Shown one piece after another: positions 51,850 through 62,958 of a DNA stretch of 64,000 nt. The notes beneath the pieces are model-generated. The model saw nothing but the letters and a program-made list of their open reading frames with translations. It made no database searches and had not been told where the DNA came from. The DNA comes from Haliclystus octoradiatus. Taxonomy: Eukaryota; Cnidaria; Staurozoa; Stauromedusae; Haliclystidae. Location of the stretch: positions 20,390,814-20,454,813 of the forward strand of contig OU744450.1 of NCBI GenBank assembly GCA_916610825.1. Reading direction: 5' to 3'. Positions within the stretch are counted from its first letter, which is position 1. Each line of letters opens with the position of its first letter. The position numbers and the translations under genes were made by a program.

Positions 51850-54800
51850 ATGGCAGAGTTAAAAAGTATACCAATCAGATTACCACCACCATATCTAGAA
51901 CATCCAACAGATGAAAGACCAAACTGGGAACGTTGGCTACGGCAAGTCGAGGACTACATCGCAATATATAACCACGGTTTGTCAGAAAACAAGCAACTAA
52001 CTGGAGATGTTCAAAATCAATTTTTTAGAAGTTTGCTAGGTACCGAAGGTATGCGATTGGCAGAAGGCAATTCAACCTTATCAAGTATACAAGGACAGAG
52101 TTTTGATTCTATAAAGAAAGCAGCAGCATCTATATTCGAAGAAAAAGGCTGTGAAATTCGATCAGCAACAGAATTATTCACAAGAAAGCAACACAAATCA
52201 GAAACTATTGCTGAATTTGTTTCAGAACTTAGAAATTTCTGTCGAAAAATAAAGTTGGAAGAAAAAGAGGATTACGTGTTAGCGATATTATTAGCAGCAG
52301 GAGTTCATTCAAAATCTACACAAACAAGACTTCTACGGGAAACCAAAATTGAATTAGAATCCTTTTTAAATATATCGCAATCTGAAGAAGCAGCACGTAA
52401 AGAACAAGTAAAACTACAAGCCACAAATACAAATCACGCAAGCAATATACAAGCGGTAAAGCAAACAAAGAAGGTATTCGCATCCAAAACAAAAAACAAT
52501 CAATCACAGAAACAATCGACTACAACAGACAATTGTTGGTTTTGTGGCTACAAACGTCACGAAAACGGCCGAAATGATTGCCCAGCCAAAGAGGCAATAT
52601 GCAATAGCTGTGGATCAACAGGACATTTTGCCAAAGTCTGCAAAAAATCAAACAAGAATGATAAAAAGGTAAGTATCATCAAATTCACCGAAACTACAAA
52701 GGAGTCATCTACTACACAGCAAGACCCAGCCATTGATGATGTCTCTCAGACGGTAAACAACATTTATTCATGGAATACTACAATGGAAATTCACCATGGC
52801 AATAAATCAACGCAAATCACAGCTATGATCGACACTGGTGCATGTGCTACAATAATCAGCCATGACATCTACTGCAAATTCCTACAAGATCAGATACCAT
52901 TGCAAAAACCAAAAGCCAATCTACTAAATTATGATGGTACACCGATCATTGGTATAAAAGGAATAATAAATTGTCCAATTACTATTGCAGGACATAAAAA
53001 CAACATTGACATTTACATAATTGACAATAAGCAACATTCAATTATTGGTCAAAATGCCATTCGAGCATTAGGTCTTTGTCTAGACGGAAAGACCGGCACT
53101 ATAAACTCAATCAAAGACTCAGAAAAATTTCTAAAGCCATTCTCAAATTTACAAAAGACTGAAATTGGTAAATTTCCTGAGTACAGACATACTATTCTTC
53201 TAAGAGACAATTACAAACCAAATGCAAACAAATTAAGAACAATTCCACTGGCTAAAGAAGAATTAGTAAAACAAGAAATCAACAACATGGTAAAAACAGG
53301 GATATGGGAGAAAATCGACAAATCAGAATGGGCACATTGTATAGTTCCTGTCTGGAAGCCTGACGGATCTGTAAGAATAACTGCAGATTTAACAAGTCTA
53401 AATGAACAAATCATCCCAACACGCCATCCTTTACCTAACATGAGCGATTTATGTCATAAATTAAAAGATTCTACTCACTTCACAAAGCTAGACTTATCTA
53501 AAGCATATTATCACATCGAGTTAGCCGAAGAAAGTCGTCCACTCACTGCATCTATCACACCACTTGGCTTATATCAATACAAACGTTTGCCTATGGGGTT
53601 GAAAGATGCAGCATCAGCATTCCAAGCATGTGTTGAAAAAGCTTTGGCAAATATTCCAGGTTGTGTATCTTATATTGACGACATTCTAATCTATGCAAAG
53701 AATATTCAAGAGCATGATAACATTTTACATCAAGTATTAAAAGCACTTAACGATAACGATTTCAGACTCAATCCAAAGAAGTGCATCTTTAATCAGCAAT
53801 CTATTTCATTTCTTGGACGTCGGATCTCCAACAACAGCATTCAACCAGATCCAGAACGCTATACTGCAATTTCAAATATGCCTGATCCTGAAAATAAAAA
53901 ACAATTACAATCATTTTTGGGTGTAGTGAACTACTTTAGAGAATATATACCAAACGCTGCTACTAGACTAGAATCTCTTTACAAATTACTACGCAAAGAT
54001 GTCAAATGGGTATGGACAGATGATCAACAAACTGCTTCTAATGATATTAGAAAAGCTCTATCTTCAATGGTTAGTCTTCGTTTATTCGACCCGTATGCAG
54101 CTACAATACTCACTACAGATGCATCCGACATTGGTCTTGGTGCAGTTCTCACACAAATTCAAAATTCAAAAGAAGTACCAATTGCATTTGCTTCTCATGC
54201 TCTTAGCACTAGTGAACGAAATTATGCTACTAATGAGAGGGAAGCACTAGGAGTATTATGGGCATGTGAACATTTTGAAAAATATTTACTTGGGCGTAAA
54301 TTTACATTACAATCTGATCATCAGCCACTGAAGACATTACTGATGCCATCAAACAAACGAAAATCATCAAAATTCATTCGATGGTCTGAGCGTCTACAGT
54401 GTTTTAACTATACGTTTCAATACAAGCCTGGCAAGGAAAATCCTGCAGATGGTTTTTCAAGACTACCAACAACAAAAATATCGGACGCTACCATAGCAAC
54501 TACGTCATATTCAGCTACATCAATCGACATTATGTACATCACAGAAGGTATCAGTCTCGAAGACATTGCAGCCAGCGCCAAAAACGATGACAGCTATCAA
54601 GTTATCTCAAACTACATTACTACACAATGGCCTTCACTACGCCAGATAAAAGATAATCCATTCTCATCAAGCCTACATCGTATACGAGACGAGTTAGATG
54701 TACGCACTCAACACGGCACAAACATCATCCTACGTGATAATAAAGTAGTAATACCATCATCACTCCAAAGACACATTCTTAGTCTAGCACACACTGGTCA

Positions 54801-55887
54801 TCCTGGCATCGTCCGTTTGAAACAGAAATTACGATCAACATACTGGTGGCCTGGCATGGACAAAGACGCAGAAACATACGTCAAACACTGTGATGGATGT
54901 CAAGGAACATCAAAAAGCCTCCCAAAACGAAACATTACAGCCGACAAAAAAGTACCTCCACCAGTCACGCCTTGGACAAAACTAGCAATTGACATTACTG
55001 GTCCATTCTTCGTAGCACCGAAATCTGAGCAATACATCATAGCTCTAATTGACTACACCACTAAATTTGTAAGTCTACTACCAACAACAAACATTAATAG
55101 CAACACAGTTATAAATTGGTTGGATGAGACATTTTCAATCTTTGGTCTACCACAAGACTTGGTAAGCGATAACGGACCGCAGTTTATTTCAGATGTTTTT
55201 GAACATTATCTGCAATCGCATGACATATGTCATATTCATACAATACCGTACCATCCAGAGAGCAACGGGTTAATTGAGAGATTCAATAGATATTTAAAGA
55301 ACGGCATTCAAGCATTTACACGAGCCAAGAAACCTTGGAAAGAAGGAATCCGCTCACTTTTAATCAATTATTTAGCTACGCCTAACGGCAATGACGGAAA
55401 ATCACCTGGCCAACGACAGTTTAATCGTAATTTTCGTGCACCACATGAAGTCATTGTTAACAGAAGCTCAACACTTACATCATCAACTACATCTACTCAA
55501 AAGAATAATACAAGCATTATCGATGATTCTACAAACAACTATACTACTCCGACATCATCAAATTCAAATAAGAAATCATACACAAAAGGACAACAAGTAC
55601 TTACCAGAATATTCAATCCACGAAAGGGAATGTCTCCTTGGTCAAAAAAACCAGTCATCGTTCAACAGTATGTTGGTAATCATTGTTATGACATTAGAAC
55701 AAAAAACTTTGGAATTATTCGTCGGCATGCACGAGACATTCGACCTTACTATTCACCACCAGAGGAACATATTATTTACCCTACTGTACAGCCTGAAGCC
55801 AATGAAGCAAAACAAAAAAGACCAACTCGAGCTTCTAGAAACAACATACCATCTCATTTAAAGGACTTTATTGTATATCATAAATAG
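51850..55887 (+). CDS. Gag-Pol polyprotein of the Ty3/gypsy element
   Basis: A single frame of 1345 aa. The ATG at 51850 (MAELKSIPIR) was chosen because the frame's upstream ATG at 51616 lies within the 5' LTR, ahead of the primer-binding site. Domain order: gag with two CCHC zinc knuckles (about residues 229-265), aspartic protease (DTGA at 328), reverse transcriptase with YIDD at 608-611, RNase H (first Asp near 757, YATNEREALGVLWA), integrase with its zinc-binding HHCC (H984, C1014 and C1017 seen) and DDE catalytic residues (D1048, D1107, E1143, with the D-35-E spacing). No chromodomain and no envelope gene. Gag and Pol are not separated by a frameshift. All catalytic motifs are intact, so the copy could be autonomous. 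Confidence 0.96.
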   Translation: MAELKSIPIRLPPPYLEHPTDERPNWERWLRQVEDYIAIYNHGLSENKQLTGDVQNQFFRSLLGTEGMRLAEGNSTLSSIQGQSFDSIKKAAASIFEEKGCEIRSATELFTRKQHKSETIAEFVSELRNFCRKIKLEEKEDYVLAILLAAGVHSKSTQTRLLRETKIELESFLNISQSEEAARKEQVKLQATNTNHASNIQAVKQTKKVFASKTKNNQSQKQSTTTDNCWFCGYKRHENGRNDCPAKEAICNSCGSTGHFAKVCKKSNKNDKKVSIIKFTETTKESSTTQQDPAIDDVSQTVNNIYSWNTTMEIHHGNKSTQITAMIDTGACATIISHDIYCKFLQDQIPLQKPKANLLNYDGTPIIGIKGIINCPITIAGHKNNIDIYIIDNKQHSIIGQNAIRALGLCLDGKTGTINSIKDSEKFLKPFSNLQKTEIGKFPEYRHTILLRDNYKPNANKLRTIPLAKEELVKQEINNMVKTGIWEKIDKSEWAHCIVPVWKPDGSVRITADLTSLNEQIIPTRHPLPNMSDLCHKLKDSTHFTKLDLSKAYYHIELAEESRPLTASITPLGLYQYKRLPMGLKDAASAFQACVEKALANIPGCVSYIDDILIYAKNIQEHDNILHQVLKALNDNDFRLNPKKCIFNQQSISFLGRRISNNSIQPDPERYTAISNMPDPENKKQLQSFLGVVNYFREYIPNAATRLESLYKLLRKDVKWVWTDDQQTASNDIRKALSSMVSLRLFDPYAATILTTDASDIGLGAVLTQIQNSKEVPIAFASHALSTSERNYATNEREALGVLWACEHFEKYLLGRKFTLQSDHQPLKTLLMPSNKRKSSKFIRWSERLQCFNYTFQYKPGKENPADGFSRLPTTKISDATIATTSYSATSIDIMYITEGISLEDIAASAKNDDSYQVISNYITTQWPSLRQIKDNPFSSSLHRIRDELDVRTQHGTNIILRDNKVVIPSSLQRHILSLAHTGHPGIVRLKQKLRSTYWWPGMDKDAETYVKHCDGCQGTSKSLPKRNITADKKVPPPVTPWTKLAIDITGPFFVAPKSEQYIIALIDYTTKFVSLLPTTNINSNTVINWLDETFSIFGLPQDLVSDNGPQFISDVFEHYLQSHDICHIHTIPYHPESNGLIERFNRYLKNGIQAFTRAKKPWKEGIRSLLINYLATPNGNDGKSPGQRQFNRNFRAPHEVIVNRSSTLTSSTTSTQKNNTSIIDDSTNNYTTPTSSNSNKKSYTKGQQVLTRIFNPRKGMSPWSKKPVIVQQYVGNHCYDIRTKNFGIIRRHARDIRPYYSPPEEHIIYPTVQPEANEAKQKRPTRASRNNIPSHLKDFIVYHK

Positions 55888-56000
55888 TATATTTAGTGAT
55901 TAACGTTAATTTCAAGTTATCTTTAGTAATCTTATAATCTTATTATTCAATCACAATACAATAAAATACAATACATTTATTCATAAATATAACGTTAATC

Positions 56001-56012
56001 AGAGCGGGTGTA
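56001..56012 (+). other. Polypurine tract
   Basis: AGAGCGGGTGTA immediately precedes the 3' LTR; the purine-rich part is the likely plus-strand primer. Confidence 0.6.
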
Positions 56013-56170
56013 TGTTGTATTCTAACAATACGTATTATAATCAGTTGCTAGGCAACATTGCTTATGCACATATCCTGTATGCTAATATTAAATATACTCA
56101 ATACTTATTTGCTACTCAAAGAGTGTAGTCGTTGTCTTAGTTCTTTACCTTGTTATAATCAAACACAACA
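56013..56170 (+). repeat. 3' LTR
   Basis: 158 bp, same sequence as the 5' LTR, followed by the target duplication CAGGT. Confidence 0.97.
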
Positions 56171-56585
56171 CAGGTTTCTCCGTACATTTACTGCAAATCT
56201 ACTGCGAGCTTTTTAGATCCACAAAGAAATAGAAGAATTATTCAATTTTGAAACTGCTTAATGGTGAACTTAAGTAATTTGATTGATTCTAGAACATTTC
56301 CAGGCCCGTATTATACCAGTTAAAAATGTCACCTTTCGAAGGATTAAATCATTGGAAGTGAAAAGATTATTATTTACAAGCTATCTACCAGGACTTTTGA
56401 AGCAAGAGTTCATGCACTCTATGGATTGCTGAATTTGAAGTGTATAGCGAACGTGTGGCTCTACATTCGTAACTCTCTCGAAAAAGAGACATATTGTAAT
56501 TGCTTCAATAATCCCATTTTTAATAATCATGCATATATGCCGTATGCTAGTAATATCAAGGTACCTATGTTGTCTTTGCTGTTTC

Positions 56586-56735
56586 AATAGTGCTCGATGT
56601 CATAAATGCAGAGCTGTTTAATAAATAATAAATAATAATAAACGAAAAAATCAGACATTCATATTTGCTACTCAAATGGCGTGAAACTAATAGTAGCAAA
56701 TATGAATGTCTGATTTTTTCATTTATTTATTATTA
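56586..56735. repeat. Long hairpin repeat, second member
   Basis: It shares the head AATAGTGCTCGATGTCAT and a following GCAGAGCT with the copy at 40218. It is then an inverted repeat with arms of about 42 bp (CAGACATTCATATTTGCTAC against GTAGCAAATATGAATGTCTG) around a 19-bp centre. Confidence 0.7.
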
Positions 56736-56942
56736 TGCTGTATGCTATATATATCTATATATATAATAATCCAAAAACTGATTTCTATTTGCCTCTATAA
56801 ACATCTCACCTCGCTTAATGTCCTACTTTTCATTGTACGAGAGGGGGATTTTTAAGCATGTTCGAATGTATAGTATAGTCAGTATAGCGAAGTAAGCTGT
56901 ATAGCAAATCCCTACGTATAGGAGGGACGCACCAGAGGTGTA

Positions 56943-57390
56943 CAGGATCTGAAGTCAAACTCTGACTCCTGCGTGAGTATCTATACATTTCAACAGGATC
57001 CGGACTGGAATGAATATTTTGCCATTCAGGAGCAGAAGCCGGAGCCGGAGCCGGAGTCTAGAATGCAATTCTGATCATTTCTTAATAATCATTGCAACGT
57101 TGAAAATGGTCTCATATTTCTACATACAGGTTGGATTCAAGGATTGGCAACGTGTTTCAGATTATGTTAATTTATTTTGCACCTTCCTATGATTGCTTAA
57201 ATTTGGGTTTATTAATTAATCCATTTTCGGTCTTTTTGCAGGAGTTATTATGAAATATTTTGGAGCCGAAGCCAAAGTTTGAGTCTACTTTTTGTTACAT
57301 TTTCAGCGCAGGACTCAGAGTCAAACGCCTTTTTAGGGACTTTTTTTCAGATTAGGATTCAAAAAGTTCTGACTCCGTACATACCTCAGG
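56943..57390. repeat. Dispersed repeat, copy B
   Basis: The partner of 48275-48708 in the same orientation. A GGAGCC run at about 57032-57056 has expanded in this copy. Confidence 0.75.
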
Positions 57391-57465
57391 TACGCACCCG
57401 TATCACTCTTCTATTTCCGGTGAGTATAGTTCTTGTTTGCTTACAATCATGATAACTACCTATAC

Positions 57466-57790
57466 TACCCCGGGGGGGGGGGGGGGTAAATCCAGCTCTA
57501 GTCAGGAACGGGAGGGGGGATGCCACTTTGGAAATAAGTAAAGTACCCAAAAAGTTCCAAAAATTCTGTTGATGCTACCCAAAAAGTTTGAGCAGGTTGA
57601 TTGATTTTAAGTAAATACTCAAAAATGATGCAAAATCTTCTCAAAAGTTGCTGAAAAAGTGAAAAATAGGATACCCGAAAGCTTTAAAATTTGAAATCTC
57701 ATACCCAAAAAGATTTTTCTCAGCTTGAATATGGCCCAAAAAAGCGGGCACGTCCCCGTATAGCTGTCATAATGGATTCCCCCCGGGTAT
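57466..57790. mobile_element. G-run inverted-repeat dispersed element
   Basis: The left end is TACCCCGG plus a run of about 16 G; the right end is CCCCCCGGGTA, an inverted form. The interior, on the minus strand, has GCTATACGGGGACGTGCCCG. It is a member of the family at 33984-34310. Confidence 0.65.
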
Positions 57791-58099
57791 ACTACTGAAT
57801 TCAACCAAGACACTATCAGATCAGTTTCAACAAATTGAACTCATTTTTTGATGTGTATATCTGAAGTACGCTTGCTTTGCCATTTCAAGGGTAACCTCTA
57901 TCCTTATCATCCTATCTTTGCGTGTCATGTAGATCTATATACTAGACTATATAATCTTGACTTTACTGCAGTTGCTATATAATGTTGAAATTGAACCAAT
58001 CGATTATATGAAATTATGAATCTAGTAAATTTGCATTACAAGAATACCGATTCGTGTATAGCAAGTACAGTACAGGTATTCGTAAAATGCACACAGCAA

Positions 58100-58436
58100 A
58101 ATGGTGATTTTGTTTTAAGAATTTTGTTTCTTAAAACAAGAATTATTTTGCTAGTTTCAAGAAAAAAGGTGTTTTCAATATACCAAGAACTAGATTCTTA
58201 CTTAGAATTTATTTTCTTGAAATGAGAATCGTATTTTCTTGAAACAAGAATATTCCTGATAATTCTTTCTCAAAATAAGAATCAACTTTCTTGTATCAAG
58301 AACAGAAATGATCATAATTCTATTGCTGTTCTTGAAATAAGAAAGCAGTTTCTTGAAATAAGAAAGCAATTTCTTGAAATAAGAACTATGTTTCTGGTAA
58401 TAAGAATGCAGTTTCTTGAAATGAGAACTTCGTTGC
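58100..58436. repeat. Array of TTTCTTGAAATAAGAA units
   Basis: An irregular tandem array of a unit of about 25 bp built on TTCTTGAA and AAGAA. TTCTTGAA is a heat-shock-element dimer (TTCnnGAA), so the array contains many such sites. No coding frame. Confidence 0.75.
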
Positions 58437-58496
58437 TGCAGCTCTGCAAATACAATGGCACTTTATACTGCCTATCCTCACGTGATGTAAACCATA

Positions 58497-61400
58497 TAGT
58501 CCAGTCAATCTAGATCGAAAAAACACGGAACCCAGGACAAATTGCAACACAAGCTTTTTTTACAGATTCTAGAACAGAATTTAACGCTTAACAACATACT
58601 GAAAATCGAGAAAAATCGAGGTGGCGGAACATTACTTTATTTGCATTTAAAGTCACAAATTATTAACCCTTTCTAAAACGCCATTATGCCTCCATCTAAA
58701 CGTCTGCGCACAGGCTGAGCGCGACATGTTTTCGGAAAACTGTCAAATTTTGATCGAAAGACAATACAACAAGATGGTAGACATCGTTCGCGTATCATTC
58801 AGGTTTGCGTATGATTTTTTATGGTTTAATGGTGAAATGGTACACTTTCCTCCTAATTTTGGTTCTCAAAGATATTTGATTCGAAGAAACTCTGTCACGA
58901 ATTAATTCATAATGGAATGTTATCAGTTCGAAAAGTCTCCCAGTGTTATGTTGCAGAGGAAAACGAAGGATGACAGGCATTATCAAGGACAAGATTCAAA
59001 GCAAAAATCTGTAGATATTCAATAGGGCCTAACACTTATTGTATTGGCTTTCTATTTTCCAAAATCAAGGTCAGTATTTTAATTAAAAGTAAGTGAAACA
59101 TATTTTTAATGAATTATATTCAATTATTCTAATGTTTGTTCGATATGTAGCATGATCATGAATTCATGATGTGAAAATAGAAATGATCATAAGGATTCAG
59201 TTCTCAGTTGTTTGTTAAGACATAGTGGTTTAGACAGGATGCAAGACTCCCAGATATTTGGATGTAAATGCATGTACAATTGCCAATTCCTATGGGCTCT
59301 GCTGTAACAGTATTACACATGATAGCATCAATTCTGCTGAGTGATCCAAATCAGGACCAATAACATTTGTTGGCCTATTATCTTTATTTCTGGCATAGTT
59401 TGGCAGCATATTAATGCACCCCGTATAACAGTGCACACAACTGTTGGCCCCCTATATGCCATGGCAATAACGTATTTACGTACTCAATCTGTACAATTTC
59501 ACGCATAGCATAATGAAAGTTTCAAATTTCATGCATTCAAACGAAAGAGCTTTCTTGAAATTGATTCAATTCAGATCTATCTGCTTTTAAATCGTATTAT
59601 TAATATTTAGCTGAACATGCAAAGTTTGAACATTTGGTGAACAAGGTGTTTGCAAATAATAAAAATTTTGCATGATAAAAATAGGAAAACAGGGTTGAAG
59701 TCTTAAAATGGGGTCTGGAGATTCACCCCCTTGAGAACTTTTTGAATTCTGGCGTCCCAAAGAGGGAATTTTGCTATGATTTTATCTGAAATATTCTGTA
59801 AAACTTCATGTTTTTGTTTTTATATAACGCAAAAATCATCGATAACGCAATAACGTAGATAAGAATGCCTATTCACGATTTCACAGACAAAATTTAGGGC
59901 AATAACACGTCCTGATGAGCCGTAAAAGGCCCCAACTGTTGCTCAACCCCTAATTTACAAACATTGCATGTCTGGTATCGTGCAACCTAGATATCTTTTG
60001 AGCAATTGAGGATGTTCTTGTTATCTTCTGTGGACCCCTAGACCACACATGTTAATTATCGCAACAATGGTTGAATGTCTCTTCAATCTATTTTGAATGG
60101 TTTTATTAGAAATATACATCCATTGTATTCAACATCTATATTATTTTATAATCATAGATAAAGTTTATGATGGTGAAAGTTATGGACTCTTGGACCACAC
60201 CTATTATACTACTGAGGGTGATGAGATGTAACTATAATGCCTATGAGATGGTCTACTTGATTTATATATATATATATATATAAGATGTACCTGTAATGCC
60301 TATGGGATGGTTTACTTGAATTATATATACATTCTATGTAACATAGATATCATTTTATGATGTCAGCAGAAATGTTCCTGTTCTTGATATTGGAATCTTG
60401 GACCACACCTATTATACTACTGAGGGTGATAAGATGTATCTAATATGCATATGGGATTGTCTACTCGATTTATATTTATATTCTATACAACCTAGATAGG
60501 ATTTTATGATGTCATAAATGTTGCTGTTCTTGATATTGGACTCTTGGACCACACCTATTATACTACTGAGGGTGATTAGATGTATCTATAATGCGTGTAG
60601 GATGGTCTACTCGATTTATATATATATATTCTATGCAACCTAGATATGATTTTATGATGTCAGAAATGTTCCTGTTATTTGTATTGGACTATTGGACCTC
60701 ACCTATTATACTACTGAGGGTGATTAGATGTACCTGTCATGCCTATGGGATGGTCTACTCGATTTATATTTATATTCTATACAACCTAGATAGGATTTTA
60801 TGATGTCAGAAATGTTCCTGTTCTTGATATTGGACTCTTGGACCACACCTATTATACTACTGAGGGTGATTAGATGTATCTATAATGCATATGGGATGGT
60901 CTACTCGATTTATATATATATTCTATGCAACCTAGATATGATTTTATGATGTCAGAAATGTTCCTGTTATTGGTACTGGACTCTTGGACCTCACCTATTA
61001 TACTACTGAGGGTGATTAGATGTACCTGTCATGCCTATGGGATGGTCTACTCGATTTATATTTATATTCTATACAACCTAGATAGGATTTTATGATGTCA
61101 GAAATATTCCTGTTCTTGATATTGGACTCTTGGACTACACCTATTTTACTACTGAGGGTGATTAGATGTATCATGGGATGGTCTACTCGATTTATATTTA
61201 TATTCTATACAACCTAGATATGATTTTATGATGTCCGAAATGTTCTTGTTCTTGGTATTGGACTCTTTGACCACACCTATTATTCCATTGAGGGTGATAA
61301 GATGTATCTAATATGCATATGGGATGGTCTACTCGATTTATATTTATATTCTATACAACCTAGATATGATTTTATGATGTCAGAAATGTTCCTGTTCTTG

Positions 61401-62148
61401 ACATTGGACTCTTTGACCATACCTATTATACTACTTAGGGGGGTAGATGTATCTGTGATGCCTATGGGATGGATTTATATATACATTCTATCTAACCTAG
61501 ATATGATTTTATGATGTCAGGAATGTTCCTGTTATTGGTATTGGACTCTTGGACCATACCCATTACACTACTGAGGGTGATTAGACGCATCCTTATTTTG
61601 TACGGGATGGTCTACTTGATTTATATATGATTTATTTTGATTTTGCCGATTTGAATAGAATTTAATATTTTAATATTTGCCTGGTAGTTAATTAATATAA
61701 TCGTTAGGTACATCGATTTGCCTCTATTTGCAAGGAGTTAATGCGTGTTCTTATGCCAAGCCTCTTTTGATGCGCATTTGTTATTGGTGATAGTACAGTA
61801 AAAGTTCAGTAAATTCCCTAATATAATTTTTAGCCTCGTTATGGTTTTTTCTGTTATAATGATCAACTTATGATTTTTTTTCTGTAATTATATTGTGTCA
61901 CTGAGTGTGTTCTTCTTGATTGCGTACATTCTCTTATTTTTTGAAATATCGCTCAGTTTTTAGCCCTAAATGACACAGCCTCGCTTTCATGCCGACAGTA
62001 ACTAATTTCTATAAAATTGAGCACCTTCTGCCACTTCGATTTTTCTCGATTTTTGATATGTTGTTCAGCATAAAATTCTACCCTATATTCCATAAAAAAA
62101 GCTTGTGTTGAAATTTGTCCTTGGTCAAATTTTAGATTGACTGGACTA
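58497..62148. mobile_element. 3.65-kb inverted-repeat element carrying a satellite
   Basis: The outer ends, TAGTCCAGTCAATCTAGATC… at the left and …AGATTGACTGGACTA at the right, are inverted copies for about 135 bp. The arms share CAACACAAGCTTTTTT and AAAATCGAGAAAAATCGA. No transposase or integrase was recognised inside. The right part holds the 146-bp satellite. No target duplication could be fixed. Confidence 0.65.
60186..61640. repeat. Tandem satellite, unit about 146 bp, about 10 copies
   Basis: The word GACC(A/T)CACCTATTATACTAC recurs at 60195, 60401, 60547, 60695, 60841, 60987, 61133, 61269, 61415 and 61552, mostly 146 bp apart, with two units shortened to about 137 and one of 206. Each unit also has GGATGGTCTACTCGATTTAT and ATTTTATGATGTCAGAAATG. 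Short frames in it are not genes. Confidence 0.95.
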
Positions 62149-62958
62149 ATAGAACATACAGACCAATCAAGTTCATAAATAAATAAATAAATTACCATGA
62201 AAGGAATGGTAACATCTTCGCATGTATCTCTTCTGAGTTATCAGGTGCAAGGTTAAGATTCTTTATCTCAAACGTAAGTTCAGTGTTGTTGGTTATTTTG
62301 AAATTTAACAAATACAAAAATTTATAATATGCATTTTAATTAAGATAGATAAACAATTTGAGTATAGCTTTGAATAAAATGAAAGCAATAATATATCAAG
62401 TAAACAACGATATACGTATAGAGATAATAAATATGCACGAGAGAAATAGTAACGACTTATAGTTTCAGTAAATCAAGCGCTGCATTCTGTGATACATTAT
62501 GCAGTGAAGCCAAAATTCAACGAAAGGGTGGCTATTCCTTGAAGAAAAGCAATGTATCTGGCTGCTAACACCCCCAGAGACATCGCTTTCAGTGACAAAG
62601 TATTCTCATTAGCACTTTAAAATGTCATGGCAGTTAACTATAGCCATCAAAGTTTTTCTGTCTGGTTCATATATAAGAGTAATAAGATGTGATTCTTTTA
62701 TGCACGATTAGATTTGTTAAAGGCATAACATTGACTGGCGGCCTTTGCACTCGCTCTTCGAATGTGGAGCATGATGCACATTACTTGAAAAATGGCAATC
62801 GATTTTCAACTTTGAGACCGCAAGGCGATATGGTCAACTTCATGACTTGAATGATGCACACGATATCTCCTATATATAAATTCAATATACAAGATCCGAC
62901 ATCGGAATCAAAGATTTTATATTTTTATGAGTCTTTGGTTGATTACTCTTAGTCCGTA
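62149..62958. other. Non-coding 3' flank of the GFI1-like gene
   Basis: AT-rich; probably includes its 3' UTR. No exon or repeat recognised. Confidence 0.4.

Larger units (their letters stand above)
51571..56170 (+). mobile_element. Complete Ty3/gypsy LTR retrotransposon (Mag/SURL-like)
   Basis: A 4600-bp element with two LTRs of 158 bp that are identical at every base, TG…CA ends, a 5-bp target duplication CAGGT at 51566-51570 and 56171-56175, a primer-binding site, a purine-rich tract and a single intact gag-pol frame. Identical LTRs and an open frame imply very recent insertion. Placement near the Mag/SURL branch rests on the two zinc knuckles, the single frame, the tRNA-Ser-type primer site and the lack of a chromodomain, and is inference. 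Confidence 0.95.

Noticed and set aside
59905..59945. Hammerhead-like CTGATGAGCC hairpin near the satellite
   Set aside because: CTGATGA and a GCC/GGC stem are present, but the GAAA segment is replaced by CCCCAAC and no stem III or tandem copy is evident, so chance is likely.
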